A stretch of DNA of 64,000 bases from Microbacterium faecale (GCF_014640975.1 NZ_BMHO01000001.1:2490166-2554165); one strand, 5' to 3'; shown: positions 35,383 to 45,741, counted from the stretch's first letter. Made by a program: numbers and translations. The notes: generated from the letters alone by a model not told the origin.

Positions 35383-36810
35383 TTAGGAGGCGGAGCCGCG
35401 ACGATTCAGCCGCGCGAGCAACAGCGCCTCCGAGCGGATCGCGTTGCGGAACGTCTCGATGTGCAGCGACTCGTTGGGGCTGTGCGCGCGCGAGTGCGGG
35501 TCCTCGACGCCGGTGACGAGGATCTGTGCGCCCTCGAACGCGTCGACGAGATCGGAGATGAACGGGATGGACCCGCCGACGCCGTAGTCCACCGGATCCA
35601 CGCCGTATCCGTCCGCGAGGGCGCCGCGCGCCTGCTCGAGCGCCCAGCCGTCCGTGTCGATCAGCACGCTGTCACCGAGGTCGATCTCGCTGAAGGCGAG
35701 CTGCGCGCCGCACGGGGCGTGCGCGCGCAGGTGGCGCTCGAGCGCGGCGTATGCGTCGGCGGAGGACTGTCCAGGCGCAACGCGGCAGCTGAGCACGACG
35801 GTGACCTCGGGCGCGAGCGTATTGCTCGCCGCCTCGACGGAGGTGAAGTCGATGCCGGTGACGGTAACGGTCGGCTTGTTCCAGATCCGGCTGAGAAGAG
35901 AGCCGTCGCCAATCGGCCGCACGCCGTCACGGAGCCCGGTCTCGGCTCGCAGTTGTTCCTCGGAATACGACGGCGTCTCCGCCTCGCGGGTCTCGAGGCC
36001 GTCGACGGCGACCGCCCCCTCCGCGTCCCACAGCGTGGCGAGCAGCGTCACGGCGGCCATCATCGCGTCGGGGACCGCGCCGCCGAACATTCCGGAGTGC
36101 GAGGCGTGGTCAAGGGTCGACACCGTGAGGTGAAACTTGGCGTTGCCACGTAAGGACACCGTGAGCGCGGGCGTGCGTGAGTCGAGGTTGCCGGAGTCGG
36201 CGACCACGATGACATCCGAACGCATCGCGTCGGCGTTCTCCGCGAGGAACGGTCCGAAGGAACGCGATCCGTACTCCTCCTCCCCTTCGACGAAGAGCAC
36301 GATGCCGATGTCGAGTTCGTCGGCGGGGACGGTGTCCGCGAGCGCACGCAGCGAGGCGATGTGCGCCATCACGCCCGCCTTGTCGTCTGCCGCGCCGCGT
36401 GCATAGATGCGCCCATCGCGCACCGTCGGCTCGAACGGCGGCGTTTCCCAGAGCTCGTCGTCGCCCGGAGGCTGCACGTCGTGGTGCGCGTACAGCATGA
36501 CCGTGGGACGGCCAGCGCGCGCGGGTCGCACGGCGAGGACGGCCGGCTGCCCCAGCTCCGACCCGTCGCCGTCCGCGACCGGGGCGCGGCGAATGTCGAC
36601 GGTCTCGAACAGGCCGGTCTCGCGCGCGAGCTCGGCGACCCGCTCTGCCGAGCGCTGGAGCTGCGACTGATCGAACGCGGGCCAGGCGATTCCGGGGATC
36701 CGCACGAGGGAGCCGAGGTCGTCGACGGCCGCGGGGAAGCCGCCGGCGACGGCCTCGAGCAGCCGCGCCTCGTCGTCGGGAAGCTGAGCATCAGACGGCG
36801 TGGAAGTCAT
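35383..36810 (-). CDS. M20-family dipeptidase
   Basis: This 475-residue metallopeptidase has the M20 zinc-site pattern: VMLYAHHDVQPPGDDELW (His, and Asp two residues later), YARGAADDKAGVMAH (Asp), FVEGEEEYGS (catalytic Glu and metal Glu) and VVADSGN. The lid domain (about 215-330) has NAKFHLTVSTLDHASHSGMFGG, and the last metal His lies in SPNESLHIETF. It is cytosolic with no signal peptide, and probably cleaves dipeptides. ATG at 36810. It is divergent from the DUF3043-like gene with only 45 bp between. Confidence 0.92.
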   Translation of the reverse strand: MTSTPSDAQLPDDEARLLEAVAGGFPAAVDDLGSLVRIPGIAWPAFDQSQLQRSAERVAELARETGLFETVDIRRAPVADGDGSELGQPAVLAVRPARAGRPTVMLYAHHDVQPPGDDELWETPPFEPTVRDGRIYARGAADDKAGVMAHIASLRALADTVPADELDIGIVLFVEGEEEYGSRSFGPFLAENADAMRSDVIVVADSGNLDSRTPALTVSLRGNAKFHLTVSTLDHASHSGMFGGAVPDAMMAAVTLLATLWDAEGAVAVDGLETREAETPSYSEEQLRAETGLRDGVRPIGDGSLLSRIWNKPTVTVTGIDFTSVEAASNTLAPEVTVVLSCRVAPGQSSADAYAALERHLRAHAPCGAQLAFSEIDLGDSVLIDTDGWALEQARGALADGYGVDPVDYGVGGSIPFISDLVDAFEGAQILVTGVEDPHSRAHSPNESLHIETFRNAIRSEALLLARLNRRGSAS

Positions 36811-36855
36811 GCGGGTAATCTTATGGGGATCCGCCGCCCGCGACCCGAGGTACCC

Positions 36856-37422
36856 ATGGCCAAGAATGCACACCCCGCTGACGACGCGGCGACCCCCGAG
36901 CAGAAGCCCGTGGGCAAGGGACGCCCGACGCCGACGCGCGCCGAGCAGCAGGCGAAGCGCGTGCGCCCCCTCGTCGCGACGACGAAGGAAGCGAAGAAGG
37001 CCGCTCGCTCGGAGATGCGCGAACGGCAGGAGCGCGCCCGCGTCGGAATGCAGAACGGCGAGGAGCGCTTTCTCGGCCCCCGCGACAAGGGACCCCAGCG
37101 CCGCTTCGCGCGCGACTGGACCGACGCCGGCTGGCACCTCGCCGAGTTCGTGATGCCGGCCATGGTGCTCGTCATCCTGCTCTCGCTCATCCCGCTGCCG
37201 TTCATGCAGTTCTGGTCGTTCATCGGCCTGTGGGGATTCATCATTCTCGCGATCGTCGAGATGGTGTTCCTCGCGCGCCGCGTGAAGAAGAAGGCGGCCG
37301 ACAAGTGGGGCGACCGCCGAGAAAAGGGCCTCGGCTGGTACGCCGCGATGCGCTCGATTCAGATGCGTTTCATGCGCATCCCAAAGCCGCAGGTGCGCCG
37401 CGGCGAGTACCCGAGCCTCTGA
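36856..37422 (+). CDS. DUF3043-like membrane protein
   Basis: This 188-residue protein has a long, strongly basic N-terminal region (KGRPTPTRAEQQAKR, then TKEAKKAARSEMRERQERAR), FLGPRDKGPQRRFARDW and two membrane helices (EFVMPAMVLVILLSLIPLPF and FWSFIGLWGFIILAIVEMVFL), ending in basic residues and RRGEYPSL. This is the DUF3043 architecture of actinobacteria, function unknown. ATG at 36856. It converges on pyrD with 12 bp between stops. Confidence 0.88.
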   Translation: MAKNAHPADDAATPEQKPVGKGRPTPTRAEQQAKRVRPLVATTKEAKKAARSEMRERQERARVGMQNGEERFLGPRDKGPQRRFARDWTDAGWHLAEFVMPAMVLVILLSLIPLPFMQFWSFIGLWGFIILAIVEMVFLARRVKKKAADKWGDRREKGLGWYAAMRSIQMRFMRIPKPQVRRGEYPSL

Positions 37423-37434
37423 GCCGACGCGCCG

Positions 37435-38466
37435 TCAGCGGCGCACGAGCGCGCGATTGATGCGTCGCGCCCAGAACGGGCCCCGATAGATGAATCCCGT
37501 GTATCCCTGGACGAGCGTCGCGCCGTATTCGAGACGCTCGCGCACCTGATCGGCTGTTTCGACGCCGCCGACCGAGATCACGCAGAAAGACGGATCCGGC
37601 ACGGTCTCGCGAACAATCGACAGGACTTCGAGTGAGCGCTCGGCGACGGGCGGCCCCGAGACACCGCCGGAACCCATCGCCTCCACCTCCCGGGAATCCG
37701 TCGTGAGCCGGTCGCGGGAGATCGTCGTGTTCGTCGCGATGAGGCCGTCGAGACGCAGGTCGGCCGCGAGCCGCGAGATCGCGATGACCTCGTCGTCGGG
37801 CAGGTCGGGCGCGATCTTCACGAGCAACGGCGTGGCACCGCACGCCGCGCGCACGGCTTCGAGCAATGGGCGCAGCGTTTCGACGGCCTGCAGTCCGCGC
37901 AGACCGGGAGTGTTCGGCGACGAGACGTTGACGGCGACGTAGTCGGCGACCGGCGCGAGCATGCGCGCGCTGCGCACGTAGTCATCGAGCGCGGAATCGA
38001 CATCGACGACACGGCTCTTGCCGATGTTCGCACCGACGACCGCTCCCCCGCGCCGCAGGCGCGCGAGGCGTCGTGCCGCGGCGGCCGCGCCGCGATTGTT
38101 GAAGCCCATGCGGTTGAGGAGGCCGCGATCGGCGACGAGGCGGAACAATCTCGGTGACGGATTACCCGGTTGTGGGATCGCGGTGACCGTGCCGATCTCG
38201 ACGTGTCCGAACCCGAGCGCCTCCAGCCCGCGGACGCCCACGGCGTTCTTGTCGAAGCCCGCCGCGATGCCGAACGGGGTGGGGAACGTGACGCCTAAGG
38301 CGTCGACACGGAGCGAGGGATCCGGCTGCGTGAACCGTCGCACGATCGGGCGGAGCGGAGCGGCCCCCATCACGCGGATGGCGGCCATGCCGAGGTGGTG
38401 CGCGGTTTCCGTGTCCAGGCGCTTGAGCACGCCACGGAACAGCAGGTCGTAGAGCATGCGGCTCAT
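37435..38466 (-). CDS. pyrD: Dihydroorotate dehydrogenase, quinone type (class 2)
   Basis: This 343-residue flavoenzyme oxidises dihydroorotate to orotate in pyrimidine synthesis. The N-terminal membrane-associating helix region [26 protein letters not shown] marks class 2. FMN and substrate sites are [41 protein letters not shown] (with catalytic Ser) and [11 protein letters not shown]. The ATG at 38466 overlaps the nrdR stop as ATGA, so the genes are coupled. Quinone linkage ties it to the respiratory chain encoded nearby. Confidence 0.96.
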   Translation of the reverse strand: MSRMLYDLLFRGVLKRLDTETAHHLGMAAIRVMGAAPLRPIVRRFTQPDPSLRVDALGVTFPTPFGIAAGFDKNAVGVRGLEALGFGHVEIGTVTAIPQPGNPSPRLFRLVADRGLLNRMGFNNRGAAAAARRLARLRRGGAVVGANIGKSRVVDVDSALDDYVRSARMLAPVADYVAVNVSSPNTPGLRGLQAVETLRPLLEAVRAACGATPLLVKIAPDLPDDEVIAISRLAADLRLDGLIATNTTISRDRLTTDSREVEAMGSGGVSGPPVAERSLEVLSIVRETVPDPSFCVISVGGVETADQVRERLEYGATLVQGYTGFIYRGPFWARRINRALVRR

Positions 38467-38933
38467 CCCTCGGTCGCGTTGGGCTCGCCGCGTCCGGCAC
38501 GCAGCTCGGCAACGGCCTCTTCGAAATCCCCGAGCGATTCGAATGCGCGGTACACGCTCGCGAATCGGAGATACGCGATCTCGTCGAGCTCGCGGAGCGG
38601 CTCGAGAATCGCGAGACCGATGTCGTTGGCCTCGAGGGTGCTCTGTCCCGACTGGCGCAGCGCCTCTTCGACCTTCTGCGCGAGCAGCGCGAGGTCATCG
38701 TCGGTCACGGGTCGTCCCTGGCATGCCTTCCGGACTCCGCTGACGACCTTGTCACGAGAGAACGGCTCGACCGCACCGGAGCGCTTGACGACGCTGAGGC
38801 TCGCAGTCTCGACCGTGGAGAAGCGACCACCGCACTCGGGACACTGGCGACGACGTCTGATCGACAGACCGTCGTCGCTCGTGCGCGAATCGATCACGCG
38901 GGAGTCGGGGTGGCGGCAGAATGGGCAATGCAT
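38463..38933 (-). CDS. nrdR: Transcriptional repressor NrdR
   Basis: This 156-residue regulator has an N-terminal zinc ribbon ([15 protein letters not shown] and [12 protein letters not shown]) and an ATP-cone domain (about 50-140) with [24 protein letters not shown]. NrdR senses dATP/ATP and represses ribonucleotide reductase genes, none of which are in the window. It is coupled to pyrD downstream, giving a nucleotide-metabolism pair, and follows hisD by 41 bp. Confidence 0.97.
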   Translation of the reverse strand: MHCPFCRHPDSRVIDSRTSDDGLSIRRRRQCPECGGRFSTVETASLSVVKRSGAVEPFSRDKVVSGVRKACQGRPVTDDDLALLAQKVEEALRQSGQSTLEANDIGLAILEPLRELDEIAYLRFASVYRAFESLGDFEEAVAELRAGRGEPNATEG

Positions 38934-38974
38934 GACGACACGACTTTACATGGCCGACTGCGTGTCCTCTCTGC

Positions 38975-40276
38975 TCAGCGCTGTCGGGCCCTGACCGCGT
39001 CGCCGTGCGCAGGCAGCGCCTCCGCCTCCGCGAGCGCGACGATGCGATCCGCGACCGCCGCGAGCGCGGCCGCGTCGTACTCGATGACCTGCTGCGGGCG
39101 GAGGAAGGTATACGCGCCGAGTCCCGAGGCGTACCGGGACTGTCCCCCGGTCGGCAGCACGTGATTGCTGCCCGCCATGTAGTCACCCAGACTCACCGGC
39201 GTGGCGGGCCCCACGAAGATCGCGCCAGCGTTCGTGTAGCGATCGGCCGCGACGCGCGCATCTGCGACGTGGAGCTCGAGGTGCTCGGGACCGTACGCGT
39301 TGCTGAACGATTCCATTGCCGCAACGTCGTCGACGAGCACGATCGCCGATTGGGGACCCGCGAGCGCGGCCGCGACACGTTCCGCGTGCCGCGTCGCGAC
39401 CGCGATCTCGCTCAGCGCACTCTCGACGGCGGAGGCGAGCTCCGGAGACGTCGTCACGAGCACGGCGGCGGCCTGCTCGTCGTGCTCGGCCTGACTGACG
39501 AGGTCGGCGGCCACGAGAGCGGCGTCGGCCGTCTCATCGGCCGCGATGAGAATCTCGGTGGCACCTGCCTCCGCGTCGGTGCCGACGTCGCCGGCGACGA
39601 CCCTCTTGGCGGATGCGACGAAGTTGTTGCCGGGGCCGGTGACGACGTCCACAGGGGCGAGGCCGAGCGATTCAACACCGTAGGCAAGGGCGCCGATCGC
39701 GCCGGCGCCACCGATCGCATACACCTCGTTGATGCCGAGGAGGCCGGCGACGGCGAGGATGGTCGGGTGCACGCGCCCCGCTGCATCGCGCTGCGGCGGC
39801 GAGGCGAGGGCGATGCTACGCACTCCCGCGACCTGAGCCGGGACCACATTCATGATGACGCTCGACGGGTACACCGCCTTGCCGCCGGGCACGTACACGC
39901 CGGCGCGCGCGACCGGCTGCCACCGCTGCCGCACGTGCGCACCCGGCTCGATCTCGGTGTCGCGCGGCTCCGGGACCTGTGCCGCGGATCCGGCGCGCAC
40001 ACGAGCGATCGCCTCGTCGAGGGCGGCCCGCACGTCGCCGTCGAGTCCCGACAGGGCCTCATCGATGTGCGCCTGCGGCACACGGAGCGCGTGTCCCTCG
40101 ACACGATCGAACCGGGTCGCCTGATCGCGCAGGGCGTCTTCCCCGTCGCGTCGCACGGCCGCGACGAGCTCCCGCGCGGTGTCGAGCGCCGCCGCACGTG
40201 CGGCGCTGGCGCGTGGCACGGCAGAGAGCAGCTCTGACGGGCTCAGCGCCCGACCTCGGAGGTCGATCGTGCGCAT
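38975..40276 (-). CDS. hisD: Histidinol dehydrogenase
   Basis: This 433-residue zinc enzyme performs the last two oxidations of histidine synthesis. Sites are GVYVPGGKAVYPSSVIMNVVPAQVAGV, VTGPGNNFVASAKR, SQAEHDEQAA with the zinc His, and GPEHLEL with the catalytic Glu-His pair. Length is normal. No other his gene follows; a repeat-rich membrane protein gene lies upstream and nrdR downstream, in the same direction. ATG at 40276 with GAAAGGAAC upstream. Confidence 0.96.
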   Translation of the reverse strand: MRTIDLRGRALSPSELLSAVPRASAARAAALDTARELVAAVRRDGEDALRDQATRFDRVEGHALRVPQAHIDEALSGLDGDVRAALDEAIARVRAGSAAQVPEPRDTEIEPGAHVRQRWQPVARAGVYVPGGKAVYPSSVIMNVVPAQVAGVRSIALASPPQRDAAGRVHPTILAVAGLLGINEVYAIGGAGAIGALAYGVESLGLAPVDVVTGPGNNFVASAKRVVAGDVGTDAEAGATEILIAADETADAALVAADLVSQAEHDEQAAAVLVTTSPELASAVESALSEIAVATRHAERVAAALAGPQSAIVLVDDVAAMESFSNAYGPEHLELHVADARVAADRYTNAGAIFVGPATPVSLGDYMAGSNHVLPTGGQSRYASGLGAYTFLRPQQVIEYDAAALAAVADRIVALAEAEALPAHGDAVRARQR

Positions 40277-40312
40277 GATGTTCCTTTCGTGACGGCGAAC
40301 GCGCCAGGCGCG

Positions 40313-42037
40313 TCAGCCGCGGGTGATGCCGGACGTGTCGTGGAGGTAACCGATTCGTCCGTCGTCATGTCGCATCACGAAGTAGCTGCCGCGGTCCTCG
40401 AGGACCAGAGCCCACGCCGTCGGCCCGACCCGGTAGATCGGATTGCCGTCGAAGTCGTGCACATCGCGCTCGACCGGCGCCAGCGCCCAGAAGGGCTGCG
40501 ACGTCGCCGCGGCCTGCGGTGCGGCCTGCGCGCCGGGATCGGTCACGCTCGGCGACGCGGCCACGGGCGCCGGGTCGGGTTCCGCGACGTCGGTGACGGC
40601 TGAAGCCTCGTCGGATGCCCCCGCGTCGAGGACGACCGGGATCTCGTCAGGCTCCGGGTCAGTATCGGGGGCGGGCGTGTCGTCCGCGACCGTTCCGGCG
40701 TCAGGCGTCGGAACCGCTTCGGAGGAGCCTGCAGCTTCCGTGGCGTCCGGGGACGGCGTGTCCGCGTCGACCGGGGCAGCAGCCGGAGCCACGAACTCGG
40801 CGGCGGAGGCCGCGACCTCAGGCGTCTCGGCCACCTGCGCGGATCCGGAGGGGGAGGTCGGGGTGGCATCGCCGGCCGTCGTGTCCACCGGAGGCGTCGC
40901 GTCGGCGATCTCCGCGGCGGGAGGCTGGTCGGTCGGCGCCGGCGCACCGGACGTCGGCGGCACGTTCGATCCGTCGGACGCCGGAGCGTCCTGCGCGTAC
41001 GGACCCCGAGCGTCCTGCGTGTACGGAGCCGCAGCGTCCTGCGCGTACGAGGCTGGCGCATCCTGAGCGTACGGAGCCGGAGCGTTCTGCGCGTACGGGG
41101 CCGGCGCATCCTGCGCGTACGGGGGCGCCGTCTCCTGCCCGTACGACGACGGAGCGTACTGGCCGTACGGCGCGGGCTGTCCGAACGCCGTGCCGTCGGG
41201 TCGTGGCACGGGTGGAGCCGAGCTGTCAGGGGCCGGCGCGGAAGACGGCACCATCCCCGACGGGCCGTACGCGGGCTGGGATGCGTCGTGCGCGGCGGCC
41301 GGCCACGCCGGCGCAGTCGTCGACGCGACCGGCCGCGCACGCTTCGCCAACGGGCGCGCCGGACGCGCCGTGGGGTGTGCCGGCTTCTGCTCGCGGCCGA
41401 CGAAATCGGCAGAGAAGGGCGGGACGAACCGCGCGAAGACCGTGAAGAACACGCCGGCGAGCGCAACGACAAGAGCGATCCACACGATGACTCCGACGCG
41501 CAGCGGCGACTGCGCAAGGTCGTACACCCCGTCCACGGCATCGGACGCCGCGCCCAACTGCTGGTACAGGTCGTCGATCGCCGCGGAGATCTGGAGCACG
41601 ATCAGAGCGAGGTTCAGCCAGGTGAATGCCGCGACGGCGAATGCGACCGATGCGAACTGGTCGATGCTCAACGCCCCGAGGTTCTGCAGACGGGGCACGA
41701 ATCGTCGAAGTCCGATGAGGAGGACCGCCGCGAGCGGGAGGAACGCTGCTCCGAGCCACGTGATGCCGACGGCCCAGACGGGCGTGTAACCGCTGATCAC
41801 GTCGAGCGTAAACGCTGAGAAGAAGGACAGCACGGTGAGCGACAGCCCGAGGAAGATCACAATCCACTCGCGCAGCGTGTACGGCCCGAGACCGGCCTGC
41901 GGTTCGATGCCGCGCTCGTCGCCGCCGGAGACGGACGACGCCTGGTCGATGAAGCGGTGCGGCGCGGCCGTCGTGTCGGCGCCTCCGTACGGAGCCTGCG
42001 CGTACCCTGCGGCGCCGCGCGCGTTCTGATCGCTCAC
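40313..42037 (-). CDS. Large membrane protein with PYAQDAPA repeats, unknown
   Basis: This 574-residue protein is of unknown function. A short Tyr/Gly/Pro N-terminus precedes four transmembrane helices (about 55-80, 86-106, 125-150, 180-200) separated by short loops. A disordered region of about 300 residues follows, Pro/Ala/Ser/Asp-rich, including six tandem PYAQDAPA-like octapeptides (from about residue 306) and many Tyr-Gly/Tyr-Ala pairs. The last 55 residues look folded again (DVHDFDGNPIYRVGPTAWALV, YFVMRHDDGRIGYLHD). The layout suggests a membrane anchor with a long cytosolic tail. It lies between hisD and dnaE with no known connection to either. Confidence 0.75.
   Translation of the reverse strand: MSDQNARGAAGYAQAPYGGADTTAAPHRFIDQASSVSGGDERGIEPQAGLGPYTLREWIVIFLGLSLTVLSFFSAFTLDVISGYTPVWAVGITWLGAAFLPLAAVLLIGLRRFVPRLQNLGALSIDQFASVAFAVAAFTWLNLALIVLQISAAIDDLYQQLGAASDAVDGVYDLAQSPLRVGVIVWIALVVALAGVFFTVFARFVPPFSADFVGREQKPAHPTARPARPLAKRARPVASTTAPAWPAAAHDASQPAYGPSGMVPSSAPAPDSSAPPVPRPDGTAFGQPAPYGQYAPSSYGQETAPPYAQDAPAPYAQNAPAPYAQDAPASYAQDAAAPYTQDARGPYAQDAPASDGSNVPPTSGAPAPTDQPPAAEIADATPPVDTTAGDATPTSPSGSAQVAETPEVAASAAEFVAPAAAPVDADTPSPDATEAAGSSEAVPTPDAGTVADDTPAPDTDPEPDEIPVVLDAGASDEASAVTDVAEPDPAPVAASPSVTDPGAQAAPQAAATSQPFWALAPVERDVHDFDGNPIYRVGPTAWALVLEDRGSYFVMRHDDGRIGYLHDTSGITRG
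40979..41122 (-). repeat. Six in-frame 24-bp repeats coding PYAQDAPA
   Basis: Six adjacent 24-bp units encode PYAQDAPA, PYAQNAPA, PYAQDAPA, SYAQDAAA, PYTQDARG and PYAQDAPA. The period is a multiple of three, so copy-number changes would keep the frame of the host gene. Confidence 0.88.
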
Positions 42038-42125
42038 TGTGGGTTCCTCTCCCTCATCATGTCTCGCACCACACGATCGTACGGCGATGTGGCGGTAGGC
42101 GCATTCGGCACCCCTGAAGGCCGCA

Positions 42126-45100
42126 TCACCCGAGGCACTGCGGCCCGAGGAGCGCCTTGAGGTCGCCGAACAGTTCTGCGGACACGTTCACCGGCATCGG
42201 CACCTCGAAGACCTTGGCCGTGCGACCGCGATGCATCTTCAAGCGCAGTTCGGTGTCGCCGCGATGCCGCTTCAGGACGTCCGCAAGATCGCTGACGACG
42301 CGCTCGGTCGCGCGCTGCTCCGGCATCAGCAGCGTGATCAGGCCCGTGTCGTCGGCGGATCCGAGGTCCGGTGCGAATGCTGACTGAGCGTGCAGATTGA
42401 GCCCGTCGTCTCGGCGCGAAACGCGCCCTCGCACGACCAGAATCGCGTCCTGCGTCAGGATCGGCTGAAACTCCGTGTAGGTCTTGCCCATGAACATCAC
42501 GGTGACCTCGCCGTCGAAGTCTTCGATCGTGATCATGCCGTAGGGATTGCCACTCGACTTCGCGACGCGGTGCTGCGCGGTGGTCACGAGTCCGGCGATG
42601 GTGACCTGGTCTCCGTCGTCGAGCTCTTCCGAACTCACGAGATCCCGGATGGTCATCGAACGGTGCTTCGCGAGCGGAACCTCGAGTCCCGCGAGCGGGT
42701 GATCGGACACGTAGAGCCCCAGCATGTCGCGTTCAAACGCCAGCTTGTCCTTCTTCGTCCATTCCGGGCGGTCCGGGACCTTCTGGACCTCGTCGGGCTG
42801 GTCCCACAGACTGTCGAAATCGAAGCCGACCTCGCCGTTGGCGGCCTTGCGCTTGTCCCCGACCGCCTGCTCGACGGCCTGCTCGTGGATCTCTACGAGT
42901 GCACGCCGCGTGGATCCCATCGTGTCGAAGGCGCCCGCCTTGGCGAGCGACTCGACCGTGCGTTTGTTGGTCACGTGCGCGGGAACACGCTTCAGGAATT
43001 CGTGGAAACCCGTGTACGGACCCTCCTGTCGCGCCTCGACGATCCCCTCGACGACACTCTGGCCGACGTTGCGGATCGCGCCGAGCCCGAAGCGGATGTC
43101 GTCGCCGACGGCCGCGAAGAACTCGATCGACTCGCTGACATCGGGCGGCAGCACGCGGATCCCCATGCGCCGGCATTCGTTGAGGTACATCGCGAGCTTG
43201 TCGCGCGAGTCGCCGACGCTCGTGAGCAGGGCCGCCATGTACTCGGCCGGGTAGTGCGCCTTGAGATAGGCCGTCCAATACGACACCATGCCGTACGCCG
43301 CCGAGTGCGCCTTGTTGAACGCGTAGTCCGAGAAAGGCAGAAGGATCTCCCACAGCGCCGTGATCGCGCCCTGAGAGAATCCGTTCTCCGTCATACCTCC
43401 CGCGAAGCCGACGTACTGCTTGTCGAGTTCGGACTTCTTCTTCTTGCCCATCGCACGGCGCAGGATGTCGGCCTGTCCGAGACTGAACCCCGCCACCCGC
43501 TGCGCGATCGCCATCACCTGCTCCTGGTAGATGATCAGGCCGTAGGTGGTGTCGAGGATGTCGGCGAGCGGCTCCTCGAGCTCCGGGTGGATCGGCGTGA
43601 TCTTCTGTTCGCCGTTCTTTCGCAGCGCGTAGTTCGTATGCGAGTTCGCACCCATCGGGCCGGGACGGTAGAGCGCGATGACGGCCGAGATGTCCTCGAA
43701 ATTGTCAGGCTTCATGAGGCGCAACAGCGAGCGCATCGGTCCACCGTCGAGCTGGAAGACTCCGAGCGTGTCACCACGCGCGAGGAGTTCGTACGCCTTG
43801 CGGTCACCGAGCTCGAGCGTCTCGAGATCGAGCTCCTCACCGCGGTTGGTCCGAATGTTGTCGAGAGCATCCGAGATGATCGTGAGGTTCCTCAGGCCCA
43901 AGAAGTCCATCTTGATCAGGCCGAGCGACTCACACGCCGGGTAATCGAACTGCGTGACGATCTGGCCGTCCTGGTCACGCTTCATGAGCGGGATGATGTC
44001 GATGAGCGGATCGGACGACATGATGACGCCCGCCGCGTGGACGCCCCACTGCCGCTTGAGTCCCTCGAGCCCGACCGCGCGGTCGTAGACCGTGCGCGCC
44101 TCGGGATCCGTCTCGAGCAGCGAGCGGAACTCGCTGGCTTCCTTATAGCGCGGGTGGTCGCGATCGAACATGCCGTCGAGCGGCATGTCCTTCGCCATGA
44201 CGGGCGGCGGCATCGCCTTCGTGAGGCGCTCTCCCATGCTGAAGGGGAAGCCGAGCACGCGGGACGCATCCTTCAGCGCCTGCTTCGACTTGATGGTGCC
44301 GTACGTGACGATCATCGCGACGCGCTCGTCGCCGTACTTCTCGGTGACGTAGTCGATCACCTCGGCACGGCGCCGATCATCGAAGTCGACGTCGAAGTCG
44401 GGCATTGAGACGCGATCCGGGTTGAGGAAGCGCTCGAAGATGAGGCCGTGCTCGATGGGGTCGAGGTCGGTGATGCGCATCGCGTACGCGACCATCGACC
44501 CCGCACCCGATCCTCGTCCCGGGCCCACGCGGATCCCGTTGTCCTTGGACCAGTTGATGAAGTCGGCGACGACGAGGAAGTAGCCCGGGAACTTCATCTG
44601 CGCGATGATGCCCATTTCGTACTCGGCTCGCTCGCGCACCTCGTCGGAGATGCCGTTCGGGTACCGGTAGTGCAGCCCCTTCTCGACTTCCTTGACGAAC
44701 CAGCTCTCCTCGGTCTCGCCCTCCGGTACGGGGAATCGCGGCATGTAGTTCACGTCGGTGTCGAACTCGACCTCGCACCGCTCGGCGATCAGCAGCGTGT
44801 TGTCACACGCCTCTGGCAGATCGCGGAACAGGTCGCGCATCTCGGCCGCCGTCTTGATGTAGTACCCGTCGCCGTTGAACTTGAAGCGGTTCGGATCGTC
44901 CATCGTCGACCCGGACTGCACGCAGAGCAGCGCCTCGTGCGCATGCGCGTCGTGCTGGTGCGTGTAATGAGAGTCGTTCGTGGCCACGAGCGGAATCTGC
45001 AGATCCTTCGAGATCTTCAGCAGATCTTCACGGACGCGTCGCTCGATGTCGAGCCCGTGATCCATGAGCTCGCAGAAGTAGTTGTCCTTGCCGAAGATGT

Positions 45101-45638
45101 CCTGGAACTCCGCGGCGGCCTCCCGCGCGGCGTCGTACTGCCCGAGACGGAGCCGCGTCTGGATCTCGCCCGAGGGGCACCCTGTCGTCGCGATGAGACC
45201 CTTCGAGTACGTCTGCAGCAGCTCGCGGTCCATGCGGGGCTTGAAGTAGTAGCCCTCCATGCTCGCGCGCGAGCTGAGTCGGAACAGATTGTGCATCCCC
45301 GCCGTGTTCTCGGCCCACATCGTCATGTGCGTATAGGCACCAGACCCCGAGACGTCATCACGCTTCTGCTCCGACGTGCCCCACGCCACGCGCGTGCGGT
45401 CGGACCGGTGCGTGCCCGGCGTCACGTAGGCCTCAAGGCCGATGATCGGCTTCACGCCCTGTGCCTTCGCGGCGTTGTAGAACTCGAACGACGCGTAGTT
45501 GTTGCCGTGGTCGGTCACGGCGATCGCAGGCATCTTCATCTCGGCTGCGGCCTTCGTCATGTCGACGAGTTTCGCCGCCCCATCCAACATCGAGTACTCA
45601 CTGTGGACATGAAGATGCACGAAGGAGTCGGATGCCAT
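42126..45638 (-). CDS. dnaE: DNA polymerase III alpha subunit
   Basis: This 1170-residue replicative polymerase has an N-terminal PHP domain (FVHLHVHSEYSMLDGAAKLV). The catalytic C-family palm follows with RVGPGRGSGAGSMVAYA and MPDFDVDFDDRRR carrying the metal Asp pair, then FNKAHSAAYGMVSYWTAYLK, a helix-hairpin-helix/finger region, and a C-terminal OB fold (VTIAGLVTTAQHRV). It is full-length and resembles the essential DnaE1 type rather than the shorter error-prone DnaE2. ATG at 45638. Divergent from the HNH nuclease gene across 173 bp. Confidence 0.97.
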   Translation of the reverse strand: MASDSFVHLHVHSEYSMLDGAAKLVDMTKAAAEMKMPAIAVTDHGNNYASFEFYNAAKAQGVKPIIGLEAYVTPGTHRSDRTRVAWGTSEQKRDDVSGSGAYTHMTMWAENTAGMHNLFRLSSRASMEGYYFKPRMDRELLQTYSKGLIATTGCPSGEIQTRLRLGQYDAAREAAAEFQDIFGKDNYFCELMDHGLDIERRVREDLLKISKDLQIPLVATNDSHYTHQHDAHAHEALLCVQSGSTMDDPNRFKFNGDGYYIKTAAEMRDLFRDLPEACDNTLLIAERCEVEFDTDVNYMPRFPVPEGETEESWFVKEVEKGLHYRYPNGISDEVRERAEYEMGIIAQMKFPGYFLVVADFINWSKDNGIRVGPGRGSGAGSMVAYAMRITDLDPIEHGLIFERFLNPDRVSMPDFDVDFDDRRRAEVIDYVTEKYGDERVAMIVTYGTIKSKQALKDASRVLGFPFSMGERLTKAMPPPVMAKDMPLDGMFDRDHPRYKEASEFRSLLETDPEARTVYDRAVGLEGLKRQWGVHAAGVIMSSDPLIDIIPLMKRDQDGQIVTQFDYPACESLGLIKMDFLGLRNLTIISDALDNIRTNRGEELDLETLELGDRKAYELLARGDTLGVFQLDGGPMRSLLRLMKPDNFEDISAVIALYRPGPMGANSHTNYALRKNGEQKITPIHPELEEPLADILDTTYGLIIYQEQVMAIAQRVAGFSLGQADILRRAMGKKKKSELDKQYVGFAGGMTENGFSQGAITALWEILLPFSDYAFNKAHSAAYGMVSYWTAYLKAHYPAEYMAALLTSVGDSRDKLAMYLNECRRMGIRVLPPDVSESIEFFAAVGDDIRFGLGAIRNVGQSVVEGIVEARQEGPYTGFHEFLKRVPAHVTNKRTVESLAKAGAFDTMGSTRRALVEIHEQAVEQAVGDKRKAANGEVGFDFDSLWDQPDEVQKVPDRPEWTKKDKLAFERDMLGLYVSDHPLAGLEVPLAKHRSMTIRDLVSSEELDDGDQVTIAGLVTTAQHRVAKSSGNPYGMITIEDFDGEVTVMFMGKTYTEFQPILTQDAILVVRGRVSRRDDGLNLHAQSAFAPDLGSADDTGLITLLMPEQRATERVVSDLADVLKRHRGDTELRLKMHRGRTAKVFEVPMPVNVSAELFGDLKALLGPQCLG

Positions 45639-45741
45639 GAGGCCAGTCTAGATTCGACCCCCGACGCGGGAGGCGGCGTGTCTGAGCATCTATCGATCCG
45701 CCGCGAGACTTGTGCAGGAATCGGCTCGCGCCGCTCATGAT

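Noticed and set aside
40299..40313. ACGCGCC-N1-GGCGCGT palindrome between the membrane protein gene and hisD as a terminator
   Set aside because: The one-base centre cannot form a hairpin loop of normal size, and the genes run in the same direction with only 36 bp between.
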